Assembly (NCBI GenBank): GCA_024349765.1
Contig: AP026073.1
Coordinates: 4,898,001 to 4,962,000, forward strand
Direction of reading: 5' to 3'
Length of the DNA stretch: 64,000 nucleotides
DNA from: Streptomyces nigrescens
GTDB taxonomy: Bacteria > Actinomycetota > Actinomycetes > Streptomycetales > Streptomycetaceae
The notes under the pieces are model-generated. The model did not search any database, was not told the origin of the DNA, and was given only the letters and a program-made list of their open reading frames with translations. Position 1 is the stretch's first letter. Every line of letters begins with the position of its first letter. A program made the translations under genes and the position numbers. Positions 8,054 to 16,252 of this stretch are shown one piece after another.

Positions 8054-9451
8054 TCACTCCTCGGGGCCGTACCAGAGCGTCGTCATGTTGCAGAACTCCT
8101 TGATGCCGTGGCCGGACAGTTCCCGCCCGTAGCCGGACCGCTTGGCGCCGCCGAACGGGAGGCCGGGGTGGGAGGCGGTCATGCCGTTGAAGTAGAGACC
8201 GCCGGCCTGGATGTCCCGGGCCAGCCGGGCCTGTTCGTCGGGGTCGCGGGTCCAGGCGTTGGAACTCAGCCCGAACGGGGTGTCGTTGGCGAGCTCGATC
8301 GCCTCGTCGAGGTCGGCGACCCGGTAGAGCGTGGCGACCGGGCCGAACGCCTCCTCGTGGTGGATGCGCATGGTCGGGGTGATGCCCGCCAGCACCGTGG
8401 GCTCGTAGAACCAGCCGGCCCGGTGCTCGGGCGGCCGCCGCCCGCCGCACAGCGCGGTCGCACCCTGGTGGACCGCGTCATCGACGAGTTCCTCCAGGTC
8501 GGAGCGGCCCTGCTCGCTGGAGAGCGGTCCGACGTCGGTGTTCTCGTCCATCGGGTCGCCGACGGTCAGCGCCGCCATCCGCTCGGTGAACCGCTCGCTG
8601 AAGGCGTCGTAGACGTCGTTGTGCACGATGAACCGCTTGGCCGCGATGCAGGACTGCCCGTTGTTCTGCACCCGGGCGGTCACCGCGACCTTGGCCGCCT
8701 TGTCGAGGTCGGCGGAGGGCAGCACCACGAACGGGTCGCTGCCGCCGAGCTCCAGCACGGTCTTCTTGACCTCGTCACCGGCGATGGACGCCACCGAACG
8801 CCCGGCCGGCTCACTGCCGGTCAGCGTCGCGGCGGCCACCCGCGGGTCACGCAGGATCTCCTCGACGGCGCCGGAGCCGACCAGCAGGGTCTCGAAACAG
8901 CCCTCGGGATAGCCGGCCCGGCGGAACAGCTCCTCGAGGTAGAGGGCGGTCTGCGGCACGTTCGAGGCGTGCTTGAGCAGCCCGGTGTTGCCGGCCATCA
9001 GCGCCGGGGCGGCGAACCGTACGACCTGCCAGAGCGGGAAGTTCCACGGCATCACCGCGAGGACCGGGCCGAGGGGCCGGTAGCGGACCACGGCGCGCAT
9101 CGCCCCGGAGTCGCCGACGTCCGCCGGGTCGGGGTGCTCGTCGGCCAGCAGCCCCTCGGCGTTGCGGGCGTACCAGCGCATGGTCTTGACGCACTTCGCG
9201 GCCTCGGCACGGGCCTGGACCAGCGGCTTTCCCATCTCGGTGGTCATCGTGCGGGCGATGCCGTCCTGATCGGCCTCCAGCAGGTCGGCGGCCTTGAGCA
9301 GCAGTTCCGTACGGCGGGCGAAGCTGGTGGTGCGGTGGATCTGGAACGCCTGCTCCGCCCTGACCAGGCGGTCCTCGATCTCGCCCGCGTTGAGCGCGTC
9401 GAAGGTCTTCAGGGTCTCTCCGGTGGCCGGGTTGACCGTGGCGATGGCCAT
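8054..9451 (-). CDS. gabD: NAD(P)-dependent succinate-semialdehyde-type aldehyde dehydrogenase
   Basis: A 465-residue aldehyde dehydrogenase. Visible landmarks are PWNFPLWQV (cofactor-binding region, about 134), [11 protein letters not shown] (about 209), the general-base Glu in [10 protein letters not shown] (about 233), the catalytic Cys in [12 protein letters not shown] (about 266) and EEAFGPVA (about 363). The GQSCIAAKR form is typical of the succinate-semialdehyde dehydrogenase branch, which oxidises the semialdehyde from GABA to succinate in the cytoplasm; other short aldehydes are possible. The start is ATG 9451, eight bases after AGGAGG; the GTG nine bases earlier lies inside that ribosome binding site. 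The same site contains the TAG stop of the upstream proline-rich ORF, so the two are coupled. The gene symbol is inferred from family resemblance. Confidence 0.9.
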   Translation of the reverse strand: MAIATVNPATGETLKTFDALNAGEIEDRLVRAEQAFQIHRTTSFARRTELLLKAADLLEADQDGIARTMTTEMGKPLVQARAEAAKCVKTMRWYARNAEGLLADEHPDPADVGDSGAMRAVVRYRPLGPVLAVMPWNFPLWQVVRFAAPALMAGNTGLLKHASNVPQTALYLEELFRRAGYPEGCFETLLVGSGAVEEILRDPRVAAATLTGSEPAGRSVASIAGDEVKKTVLELGGSDPFVVLPSADLDKAAKVAVTARVQNNGQSCIAAKRFIVHNDVYDAFSERFTERMAALTVGDPMDENTDVGPLSSEQGRSDLEELVDDAVHQGATALCGGRRPPEHRAGWFYEPTVLAGITPTMRIHHEEAFGPVATLYRVADLDEAIELANDTPFGLSSNAWTRDPDEQARLARDIQAGGLYFNGMTASHPGLPFGGAKRSGYGRELSGHGIKEFCNMTTLWYGPEE

Positions 9452-9463
9452 GGTCAGCACCTC

Positions 9464-9697
9464 CTAGGAAAGCGGTGAGGGAGCGGGGGACGGGTCCGGG
9501 ACCGGGTCGGGTCCGGGCGGACGCGGTATCGGCGACGGTTCCGGAGGGATGGGATCCGGTGGCCCGGGCGGGGTAGGCGGTCCGGGAAGCGGGTCCGGGG
9601 TGGGATTCGGCGGCGGGCCTCCCGGATCCGGCGGCCGCGTGGGCTCCGGATCGCGGTCGAGCGTGCGCTCACGGCGCAGATGCGGTTGCCGCTGCAC
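9464..9697 (-). CDS. 77-residue proline-rich protein, coupled to the dehydrogenase gene
   Basis: A small ORF starting at GTG 9697, six bases after a clear TTGGAGG site, and ending with a TAG that sits inside the AGGAGG of the aldehyde dehydrogenase gene (12 bp between this stop and that start). After a basic N terminus of about 15 residues, the rest is almost only Pro, Asp, Gly, Ser and Glu in PxP periods such as PGPPDPIPPEPSPIP, predicting an extended polyproline helix. There is no signal peptide, membrane span or known domain. The strong ribosome binding site and coupling argue for real translation; low-complexity composition is the main reason for doubt. It could be a leader peptide or a protein-binding adaptor. 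Confidence 0.65.
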   Translation of the reverse strand: MQRQPHLRRERTLDRDPEPTRPPDPGGPPPNPTPDPLPGPPTPPGPPDPIPPEPSPIPRPPGPDPVPDPSPAPSPLS

Positions 9698-9801
9698 GGC
9701 GGGCCTCCAATGAGAGGTTTTGTGACCACATGGCCCCCGTACCCGAGTCTGGCGTCTCTATGGCCCCGCCGCACGGTGGGTTGGCCCTCCCACGTACCTG
9801 G

Positions 9802-9900
9802 CTGTCCCGCCGCGGGGCGTCTCGCCGTTGCGCTTTGCGGCGCCCCGCACGTAGCCGTCTGTCCCGCCGCGGGTGTTGTTCGCCGTTGCGCCTGGCGGCG
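9802..9900. repeat. 57-bp-period direct repeat, two divergent copies
   Basis: CTGTCCCGCCGCGGG followed by a CGCCGTTGCGC core starts at 9802 and again at 9859, a period of 57 bp. The second copy is also the left arm of the large inverted repeat at 9863-10204. Confidence 0.6.
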
Positions 9901-10204
9901 GGCGTTGGTTTGTCGGGTGCGGTGCCGGCCCTCCAGACTTCGTCCTCCGGTCCAGCCCCTCCCGTGAGTGGGAGGTAAGAGGCCGGTGGGGGCGGGCGTT
10001 GTCTGTTGCCTGCGCGCTGGTGGGCGTTACGTGCACCCCCACCAGCCTTAACTTTCCCTCTCACGGGAGGGGACGGGCCGGAGGGGCCGGTTGTGGGGAC
10101 GTAAAGCGTCAGCAGTCCCCACAACCGGCCCCGGAGGCCCGTCACCGCACCCACAAACCACCCAGCCCGCCGCAGGCGCAACGGCGAACAACACCCGCGG
10201 CGGG
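9863..10204. repeat. Compound inverted-repeat element (about 340 bp)
   Basis: The outer arms are a perfect 32-bp inverted repeat (9863-9894 and 10173-10204). Inside, GGTTTGT-GGGTGCGGTG segments and the CCCCTCCCGTGAG segments also face each other. A central hairpin GCTGGTGGG/CCCACCAGC lies at 10016-10024 and 10038-10046. The right half carries its own 18-bp perfect stem (10083-10100 with 10115-10132), extended by 8 bp beyond a symmetric 3x3 bulge. It accounts for most of the 526-bp gap between the proline-rich ORF and the ABC ATPase gene; no gene is seen there. It may end transcription of the ABC operon. The layout suggests a dispersed palindromic element. Confidence 0.75.
10072..10143. terminator. 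Strong stem-loop, 29-base arms
   Basis: Arms 10072-10100 and 10115-10143 pair over 8 + 18 bp with one symmetric three-base internal loop and a 14-base terminal loop. It lies about 80 bp past the ABC ATPase stop codon, the right place for a terminator of the importer operon. There is no T tract. Confidence 0.5.
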
Positions 10205-10223
10205 AAAGCCAAAAACGTGGGGA

Positions 10224-12248
10224 TCAGCCGCGAAGCGGAAAGTGGCAGGAGGCGACGTGCCCCGCCCCCCTCCCCACGAGTGGCGGCTCCGCCGCACATC
10301 GCTCCGTCGCGAAGGCGCACCGCGTGCGGAACCGGCACCCCGACGGCGGGGCCGCGGCCGACGGGGTCTCGCCGCCGAGGGGGCGGGAGGCGGGGTCGGG
10401 CGGACGGACCGTGTCCAGCAGCCCGCGCGTGTAGGGGTGGAGCGGGCGGTCGAAGACCGCCTCCGCGGGGCCGGTCTCGACGAGTTTGCCGAGGTACATC
10501 ACGCCGACCCGGTCCGCGACGTGCCGCACCACCGCCAGGTCGTGCGAGATGAAGAGGTAGCTGAGGCCCTTCTCCCGTTGCAGCGCGCGCATCAGGTTGA
10601 GGATCTGGGCCTGGACGGAGACGTCGAGCGCGGAGACCGGTTCGTCGGCGACCACGAGGGAGGGGGCGAGCGCGAGGGCGCGGGCCAGCCCGAGGCGCTG
10701 GCGCTGGCCGCCGGAGAATTCGTGCGGGTAGCGGTCGACGGCGCCGCGCGGCAGCCCGACGTCGTCCAGGAGTCCGGCGATCCGCCGCTGCCGGGCGGCC
10801 CGGTCGCCGATGCCCTGGATGACCAGGGGTTCGGTCAATACGGCGCCGACCCGCATCCGGGGGTCCATGGCCGCGGCGGAGTCCTGGAACATCAGCTGGA
10901 CCTCGCGCCGGTGGGCGCGCAGCTCGCCGCCCCGGAGCGTGGCCAGGTCGCGCCCGGCGACCTCGACGGTGCCGGTGGTGGGCGCCTCCAGGCCGACCGC
11001 CAGCCGGCCGAGGGTGGATTTGCCGCAGCCGGACTCGCCGACGATGCCGAAGGTCTCGCCGCGCCGGACGGTGAGCGAGATCCCGGCCACCGCGCTGATC
11101 CCGGCGGCGCCCCGGCGGCGGGCGAACGGGCCGCCGTGCAGCGGGTAGCTCTTGGCCAGGTCGGTGAGGCGGAGCAGCGGTGCGTCGGCGCGGGGCGGGG
11201 CCGTGGCGGGGGCGGGCGGACGTATCTCGGCGACCGGGTCGGCGCCGGGGGCCGGGCCGGCCGGGTGGAAGCAGGCGAAGGTGTGCGCGGTGCGGTCGGC
11301 CGGCCGGCCGCCGTCGGGGCCGTCGGTGAGTTCCGGTTCGGCGGTGCGGCAGAGGTCGGTGGCGAAGCCGCAGCGGGGCGCGAAGCGGCAGCCGGTGGGG
11401 CGGGTGGTGAGGACCGGCGGGCGGCCGGGGACGGTGGCGAGCGGGCGCGCGGGGTCGGGGGCTCGTTCCGGGAGGGCGGCGAAGAGGGCCTGGGTGTAGC
11501 GGTGCCGCGGGGCGGCGAACAGCGGCCGTACGGGGGCGTGTTCGGCGATCCGGCCGCCGTACATCACCGCGACCCGGTCGACCCGGCGGGCGATCACCCC
11601 GAGGTCGTGGGTGACGAGGATCAGTGCCATGCCGAGCCGGGCGCGCAGTGCGTCGACGAGTTCCAGGATCTGGTGCTGGGTGGTGACGTCGAGGGCGGTG
11701 GTGGGCTCGTCGGCGATCAGCAGGTCCGGTTCGCAGACCAGGGCCATGGCGATCGCGACGCGCTGCCGCATGCCGCCGCTGAGCTGGTGCGGATAGTGGG
11801 TCATCCGCTCGGCGGGGCGGGGCAGGCCGACCAGGCCGAGCATCTCCTCGGCCTTGGCGCGGGCCTCGGCCCTGGTCAGCCGGGTGTGCAGGCGGAGCGG
11901 TTCGGCGACCTGGGCGCCGATGGTCATGGTGGGGTTGAGGGAGGTCAGCGGGTCCTGGAAGACCATGCCGACGGTGTGGCCGCGGACGCCGCGCAGGACG
12001 GGTTCGGGGGCGGCGGCCAGGTCCGTGCCGTGGAAGAGGATGCGTCCGCGGGTGATCCGGCCGCCCGCGGGGAGCAGCCCGAGGACGGAGAGGGCGGTGA
12101 GGGTCTTGCCGCAGCCGGACTCGCCGACCAGGCCGAGCGCTTCGCCGGGGGCGAGGTCGAGGTCGATGCCGTCGAGGGCGTGCACGGTCCGGTCGCGGGT
12201 GGTGATGTCCACGTGCAGGTCGTCGATGCGCAGCAGGGGTTCGGTCAT
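10224..12248 (-). CDS. Dipeptide/oligopeptide ABC transporter, fused double ATPase (DppD-DppF type)
   Basis: A 674-residue cytoplasmic protein joining two ATPase domains. The first (about 5-260) has Walker A GESGCGKT, signature LSGGMRQRV and Walker [14 protein letters not shown], ending in the oligopeptide-transporter Cys motif [17 protein letters not shown]. The second (about 360-660) has [24 protein letters not shown] and [13 protein letters not shown], ending in [17 protein letters not shown]. DppD and DppF are usually separate genes, and fusions also occur. The ATG at 12248 overlaps the permease stop by four bases (ATGA), confirming the start and the operon. It energises import of peptides or peptide-like substrates through the two permeases upstream. 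Confidence 0.93.
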   Translation of the reverse strand: MTEPLLRIDDLHVDITTRDRTVHALDGIDLDLAPGEALGLVGESGCGKTLTALSVLGLLPAGGRITRGRILFHGTDLAAAPEPVLRGVRGHTVGMVFQDPLTSLNPTMTIGAQVAEPLRLHTRLTRAEARAKAEEMLGLVGLPRPAERMTHYPHQLSGGMRQRVAIAMALVCEPDLLIADEPTTALDVTTQHQILELVDALRARLGMALILVTHDLGVIARRVDRVAVMYGGRIAEHAPVRPLFAAPRHRYTQALFAALPERAPDPARPLATVPGRPPVLTTRPTGCRFAPRCGFATDLCRTAEPELTDGPDGGRPADRTAHTFACFHPAGPAPGADPVAEIRPPAPATAPPRADAPLLRLTDLAKSYPLHGGPFARRRGAAGISAVAGISLTVRRGETFGIVGESGCGKSTLGRLAVGLEAPTTGTVEVAGRDLATLRGGELRAHRREVQLMFQDSAAAMDPRMRVGAVLTEPLVIQGIGDRAARQRRIAGLLDDVGLPRGAVDRYPHEFSGGQRQRLGLARALALAPSLVVADEPVSALDVSVQAQILNLMRALQREKGLSYLFISHDLAVVRHVADRVGVMYLGKLVETGPAEAVFDRPLHPYTRGLLDTVRPPDPASRPLGGETPSAAAPPSGCRFRTRCAFATERCAAEPPLVGRGAGHVASCHFPLRG

Positions 12249-13150
12249 CGGTGGCTGCCCCGTCCGGTGTCGAGCCGTACGTCGAAGGCGTCCCGCAGCC
12301 CGTCGCCGAGGAAGTTGAAGGCCGCCACGACCAGCACGATCGCGATGCCCGGCGGGAAGATCAGCCACCAGTGGCCGACCTGCGTGTAGGTGATGCCGGC
12401 GGAGAGCAGCGAGCCCCAGTCGGCGGCGGGCGGCGGCAGGGAGAGGCCGAGGAAGGAGAGGTAGGCGACGTAGAGGATGGCGTCGGCGATCTGGAAGGTG
12501 GCGTTGACGACGACGGTGCCCAGGGCGTTGGGCAGGATGTGCCGGAACACCGCCCGGGTCCCGCCGCCGCCCATCAGCCGCATCGCGTGGACGTAGTCCC
12601 GGCTGCGCAGCGCCAGCGCCTCGCCGCGCAGCAGCCGGGCCGGGGAGAGCCAGGCGACGGAGGCGATGACCAGGATGAGGACGGGCTTGCTGGGGGTGAC
12701 GAGGGTGGCGACCACGACGAGGAGGAAGAGCGCCGGGATGGCGAGCGCGGCGTCGGTGACCCGCATCATCACGGCGTCCGGCCAGCCGCCGAAGTAGCCC
12801 GCGACCGCACCGTAGACGGTGCCGACGAGGGTGGCGAGCAGCCCGGCCGCCAGTCCGACCTCCAGGGAGGTGCGGCCGCCGTACATCAGCCGGCCGAGCA
12901 GGTCGTAGCCGAGGTCGGTGGTGCCGAGCGGGTGGCCGGCGCCGGGGGCGCGGTTGGCCTGGGTGAGGTCGGTGTGGATCTGGTCGGTGGGGTGCAGCAG
13001 CGGGCCGAGGAAGCAGAAGGCGAGCAGGGCCAGCAGGATCAGGGCGCCGGTCAGGGCGAGCTTGTTGCGGCGGAAGCCGGTCAGGACGCGGCGGACCGGC
13101 CCGGGGACGGCGGGCGCGGCGTCCTGCGGTGCGGGGGCGGTGGTGGTCAC
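12245..13150 (-). CDS. dppC: ABC transporter permease, DppC type
   Basis: A 301-residue inner-membrane permease with an N-terminal cytoplasmic segment, a first span near 32-52 (LALTGALILLALLAFCFLG), and the BPD_transp_1 core from about 95 onward. The GxxG-like EAA loop (ALRSRDYVHAMRLMGGGG) near residue 180 contacts the ATPase. It forms the channel with DppB. The start is GTG 13150, with AGGAG supplied by the preceding 41-bp duplicated unit. The stop overlaps the ATPase gene by four bases. Confidence 0.93.
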   Translation of the reverse strand: MTTTAPAPQDAAPAVPGPVRRVLTGFRRNKLALTGALILLALLAFCFLGPLLHPTDQIHTDLTQANRAPGAGHPLGTTDLGYDLLGRLMYGGRTSLEVGLAAGLLATLVGTVYGAVAGYFGGWPDAVMMRVTDAALAIPALFLLVVVATLVTPSKPVLILVIASVAWLSPARLLRGEALALRSRDYVHAMRLMGGGGTRAVFRHILPNALGTVVVNATFQIADAILYVAYLSFLGLSLPPPAADWGSLLSAGITYTQVGHWWLIFPPGIAIVLVVAAFNFLGDGLRDAFDVRLDTGRGSHR

Positions 13151-13230
13151 GGCACGCTCCTGATGCGCGGGGCGGGGGCGGTGGGCGTCACGGCACGCTC
13201 CTGATGCGCGGGTCGAGGACGGCGTAGGCG
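13147..13230. repeat. 41-bp tandem duplication at the dppB/dppC junction
   Basis: On the minus strand two copies of a 41-bp unit that starts ATCAGGAGCGTGCCGTGAC lie back to back, matching at 36 of 41 positions. The first copy carries the dppB stop (TGA 13190-13188). The second carries the dppC ribosome binding site and GTG start (13150), so the ancestral GTGA stop/start overlap appears to have been split by duplication. Confidence 0.8.
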
Positions 13231-14138
13231 ACGTCGGCGAGCAGGGAGCCGAGGACGGTGGCGACGCCCACGACGAGGGTCACGCCGAGCAGCACGGGGA
13301 AGTCCGAGCCCTGGGCCGCGTTCCAGAACAGCAGCCCCATGCCCGGGTAGTTGAACATCGACTCGACGACGAGGGTGCCGCTGAAGAGGGTCGGCAGGTA
13401 GAGGCCGAGGAGGGTGACCAGCGGGAGGAGCGCGTTGCGCAGCACGTGCCGGACCAGCACCCGGGTGCCGGACTGGCCCTTGGCGCGCGCGGTGCGGACG
13501 TAGTCCTCGCCGAGGTTGTCGAGGACCGCGGAGCGCAGATAGCGGCTGAACGCGGCGACGATTCCCAGGGCGGTGGTCACGACCGGGAGGACCAGGCCGG
13601 CCGGCTCGGCGAGGATCCCGCCGACCGTGTCGGCCTGCGGCGCCTCGGCGGGCAGCAGGGGCAACTGCTGGCTGAAGACCAGGACGAGGACCAGCCCGAG
13701 GAAGAAGACCGGGGTGGCGTAGGCGAGGAAGGCCAGGCCGGTGAGGACGTGGTCGGCGGCGCGGCCGCGGCGCACCGCCTGCAGGATGCCGAGCGGTACG
13801 GCCAGGACGGCGGCCAGCGCCAGCGACAGCCCGGCCAGCAGGGCGGTCCTGGGCAGCCGTTCGGCGAGCAGCGAGCCGACGCTCTGGTTGAGCCTGTAGG
13901 ACTCCCCCAGGTCGCCGGTGAGCAGCCGGCCGAGGTACATCAGGTACTGCTGGGGCAGTGAACGGTCGTATCCCTGCTGGTGGTTGAAGTGCGCGACGGC
14001 CTGCGGTGTGGCCTGCACGCCGAGGATGGCGCGGGCCGGGCCGCCGGGGAGCAGGTGCAGCAGCACGAAGACGATCACGGAGACCAGCAGCAGGACGACC
14101 AGGGCCTGGGCGAGGCGCTTGGCCAGGAAGCCGATCAC
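13188..14138 (-). CDS. dppB: ABC transporter permease, DppB type
   Basis: A 316-residue inner-membrane permease. It begins with the typical DppB/OppB first span (LAQALVVLLLVSVIVFVLLHLLPG) and the G-D-x3 segment GYDRSLPQQYLMYL, has about six spans, and carries the EAA loop DYVRTARAKGQSG near residue 215. The start is GTG 14138, chosen because GTGA overlaps the binding-protein stop by four bases; a longer upstream frame lacks similarity. With DppC it forms the translocation pathway for peptides delivered by the lipoprotein upstream. Confidence 0.93.
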   Translation of the reverse strand: MIGFLAKRLAQALVVLLLVSVIVFVLLHLLPGGPARAILGVQATPQAVAHFNHQQGYDRSLPQQYLMYLGRLLTGDLGESYRLNQSVGSLLAERLPRTALLAGLSLALAAVLAVPLGILQAVRRGRAADHVLTGLAFLAYATPVFFLGLVLVLVFSQQLPLLPAEAPQADTVGGILAEPAGLVLPVVTTALGIVAAFSRYLRSAVLDNLGEDYVRTARAKGQSGTRVLVRHVLRNALLPLVTLLGLYLPTLFSGTLVVESMFNYPGMGLLFWNAAQGSDFPVLLGVTLVVGVATVLGSLLADVAYAVLDPRIRSVP

Positions 14139-15979
14139 CGGCCGGCACCGCCCTTCTTGACGTAGTACCAGTCCTGCGGGGTCAGCGACAGCGTGGGGTT
14201 CTGCTCGACGCCGCGCAGGTCGTTGCGGAGGGCGGAGACCTGGTAGGCGGGGTTGGGGGTCCACAGGACCGGGAGGCGGCGGGCGACCTCGCGTCCGTAG
14301 GCGCGCAGCGCGGCGGGATCGTCGGAGTACTCGGTGGCCCGGATCAGTGCGTCGGTCCGCGGGTCGGCCCAACTGCCCATGTTGGACGGAGCGTTGCTGG
14401 CGAAGATCTTCTCCCCGCTGGGGTCGGGCGGGAAGTACCAGCTGCCCTGGGTACCGAAGAAGCCGAGCTGCCAGGCGGAGCAGACCGGGTCGCCGGTCTT
14501 GCAGGGGACGGTGGTACCCAGGACCGTGTTCAGCGGCTGCTGCCGGACGTCGAGGGCGACGCCCGCCTTACCGAACTCCGACTTGAGGACCTGCATGGTG
14601 TTGGAGGTCTCGGTCGAGCCGGACTGGGAGAGCAGCGAGAGCCGCAGCTCGCGCCCGTCCTCGATGCCCGCGCCGCACGTGCCGGCGCCGCGCCCGGGCC
14701 GTACGCAGCGCAGCACGCCGCCCCGGGCGGCCCAGCCGTGGCCCGCCAGCAGCGCCTTCGCCCGCTTCGGGTCGTACGGATACGGGTCGGTGTCGAGCAG
14801 ACCGGCCGGCACGGGGCCGAGGGTGGGCGCGGCGCTGCCGTGCCAGATCACCCGGGAGATCGCCTTCTGGTCGATGAGGTGCTGGAGCGCCTGGCGCAGA
14901 TAGGTCTGCCGCAGCAGGGGCCCGGCGGTGGGGTGGTGGTAATTGAGCACGATATAGGTGATCGCCCAGCCCTCCCAGGGGTCGATGCGATAGCCCATCT
15001 CCCGGAATTTCGCCGACTGGGCCATGACGGAGGGCGGCAGGTAGCCGTAATCGACGCCGCCGGCGCGCAGTACGTTGAATTCGGAGTCGGCGGTGGTGAA
15101 GGGCTTGAGCACGACCCGGTCGAGATGGGGTTTGTCCGGCCCGCTGTAGTGGGTGTTGGGGATCAGCTCCACCTGCCCGGAGGTGGTCCACTTCGCGATC
15201 CGCCAGGGCCCGTCGACGGTTTTCCAGAGCGGGTCGGTGGCGAACGTGGAGAACTGCCGGGCGTGCCGCATCAGCCGGGCGAAGGCCCGCCGGGGGTCCT
15301 CGTGGTGCGGGTTCCAGGCGTGTGCGGGGAGGGCCACGAAGTCCTGGAGTTCGTTGGCGGTGAACCACACCGGGTTGTAGGCGCGGTCCAGCCGGAGCCG
15401 GAAGGTGTGGTCGTCGAGGACCTTGAATTCCTTGACGTCGTCCGGCATCAGCTTCGGTGAATATCCCGCCCATTCCTGTTTGTTAGCCTTGATGAGATCG
15501 AACCAGAATTTCACGTCGCGGGTGGTGACGGGGCGCCCGTCGGACCAGCGGTAGCCCTTTTTCAGGGTGATGGTGACGGTGCGGTTGCCCTCGCCGTAGC
15601 GGGGTTTTTCGGCGAGGCCGCGGGGTGAGTCCAGGGTCAGCGCGGCGCCCTTCTTCTCGGGGAGATAGAGCCGCAGGAACAGCAGGTCCTGGATGGCGCT
15701 GTTGTAGGAGGCCAGATAGCCGGGGGCGCCGATGGGGAAGATCCAGTTGGGGGTGGAGGCGGGCGGCAGCGCCATGGTGGCGGTCCCGCCCTCGACGGGC
15801 ACGCCACCGGTGGCACCCAGCTCTGTGACAACGTTGCCAGGCGGCCCGCAGCCGACCAGTGCGGCGGCACCGATCAGGGCCGCGGCGATCACTCGGCCGC
15901 CGCGGCCGACGGGGTCAACTCGGCCCACGCGGACAACTCGCCTCAGGGGCCCGGGAGTTCGAGTCCTGTACAGGCCCAT
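14135..15979 (-). CDS. Peptide ABC transporter substrate-binding lipoprotein (SBP family 5)
   Basis: A 614-residue extracellular lipoprotein and the first gene of the importer operon. A basic N terminus is followed by a hydrophobic stretch and a lipobox with the lipidated Cys at residue 44 (AALVGC). SBP_bac_5 features include VTITLKKGYRWSDGRPVTTRDVKFW split by a linker near 140-165, and repeated substrate-cleft segments. The C-terminal part has several Cys residues (LRCVRPGRG, CGAG, CKTGDPVC) that could form disulphides. The start is ATG 15979 with GGAGG four bases upstream; the longer frame is rejected. The region upstream is shared with the divergent ROK regulator. Confidence 0.92.
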   Translation of the reverse strand: MGLYRTRTPGPLRRVVRVGRVDPVGRGGRVIAAALIGAAALVGCGPPGNVVTELGATGGVPVEGGTATMALPPASTPNWIFPIGAPGYLASYNSAIQDLLFLRLYLPEKKGAALTLDSPRGLAEKPRYGEGNRTVTITLKKGYRWSDGRPVTTRDVKFWFDLIKANKQEWAGYSPKLMPDDVKEFKVLDDHTFRLRLDRAYNPVWFTANELQDFVALPAHAWNPHHEDPRRAFARLMRHARQFSTFATDPLWKTVDGPWRIAKWTTSGQVELIPNTHYSGPDKPHLDRVVLKPFTTADSEFNVLRAGGVDYGYLPPSVMAQSAKFREMGYRIDPWEGWAITYIVLNYHHPTAGPLLRQTYLRQALQHLIDQKAISRVIWHGSAAPTLGPVPAGLLDTDPYPYDPKRAKALLAGHGWAARGGVLRCVRPGRGAGTCGAGIEDGRELRLSLLSQSGSTETSNTMQVLKSEFGKAGVALDVRQQPLNTVLGTTVPCKTGDPVCSAWQLGFFGTQGSWYFPPDPSGEKIFASNAPSNMGSWADPRTDALIRATEYSDDPAALRAYGREVARRLPVLWTPNPAYQVSALRNDLRGVEQNPTLSLTPQDWYYVKKGGAGR

Positions 15980-16102
15980 GCTGCCTCCGGGAAGGTCGGG
16001 CCGGTGGAAGAGTGCGAGCAACGTACGGACGGCCGCGAAAAGAAGTCAAGACCCTGGCGAAACCGGCCCGACTCCGGTCTACTGGAAGCGAGTTGAGACG
16101 GA

Positions 16103-16170
16103 GACTTCCTTCGACACCGAAAGAACTGAGCCGAAGGAACCGAGCCGAAGGAACCGAGCCGAAGGAAGTC
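16103..16170. promoter_or_regulatory. Repeat-bearing divergent control region (binding protein / ROK regulator)
   Basis: Between the divergent genes, GACTTCCTTCG (16103-16113) and CGAAGGAAGTC (16160-16170) form a perfect 11-bp inverted repeat. The interval holds three near-identical 14-bp direct repeats of the form GAACCGAGCCGAAG (ends at about 16136, 16150 and 16164). This resembles a multi-site operator for the ROK regulator; binding is inferred. Confidence 0.5.
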
Positions 16171-16252
16171 CGGAGCCCGTTCCGTACGAAACCCGCGCTC
16201 CGACCGCCGGCCACTCCCCTTGCCTCGACCGCCCGGCGAAAGGCGCGTGCCC

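Noticed and set aside
9873-12389. An 838-codon plus-strand frame.
   Set aside because: It is antisense to the ABC ATPase, whose Walker and signature motifs are unambiguous.
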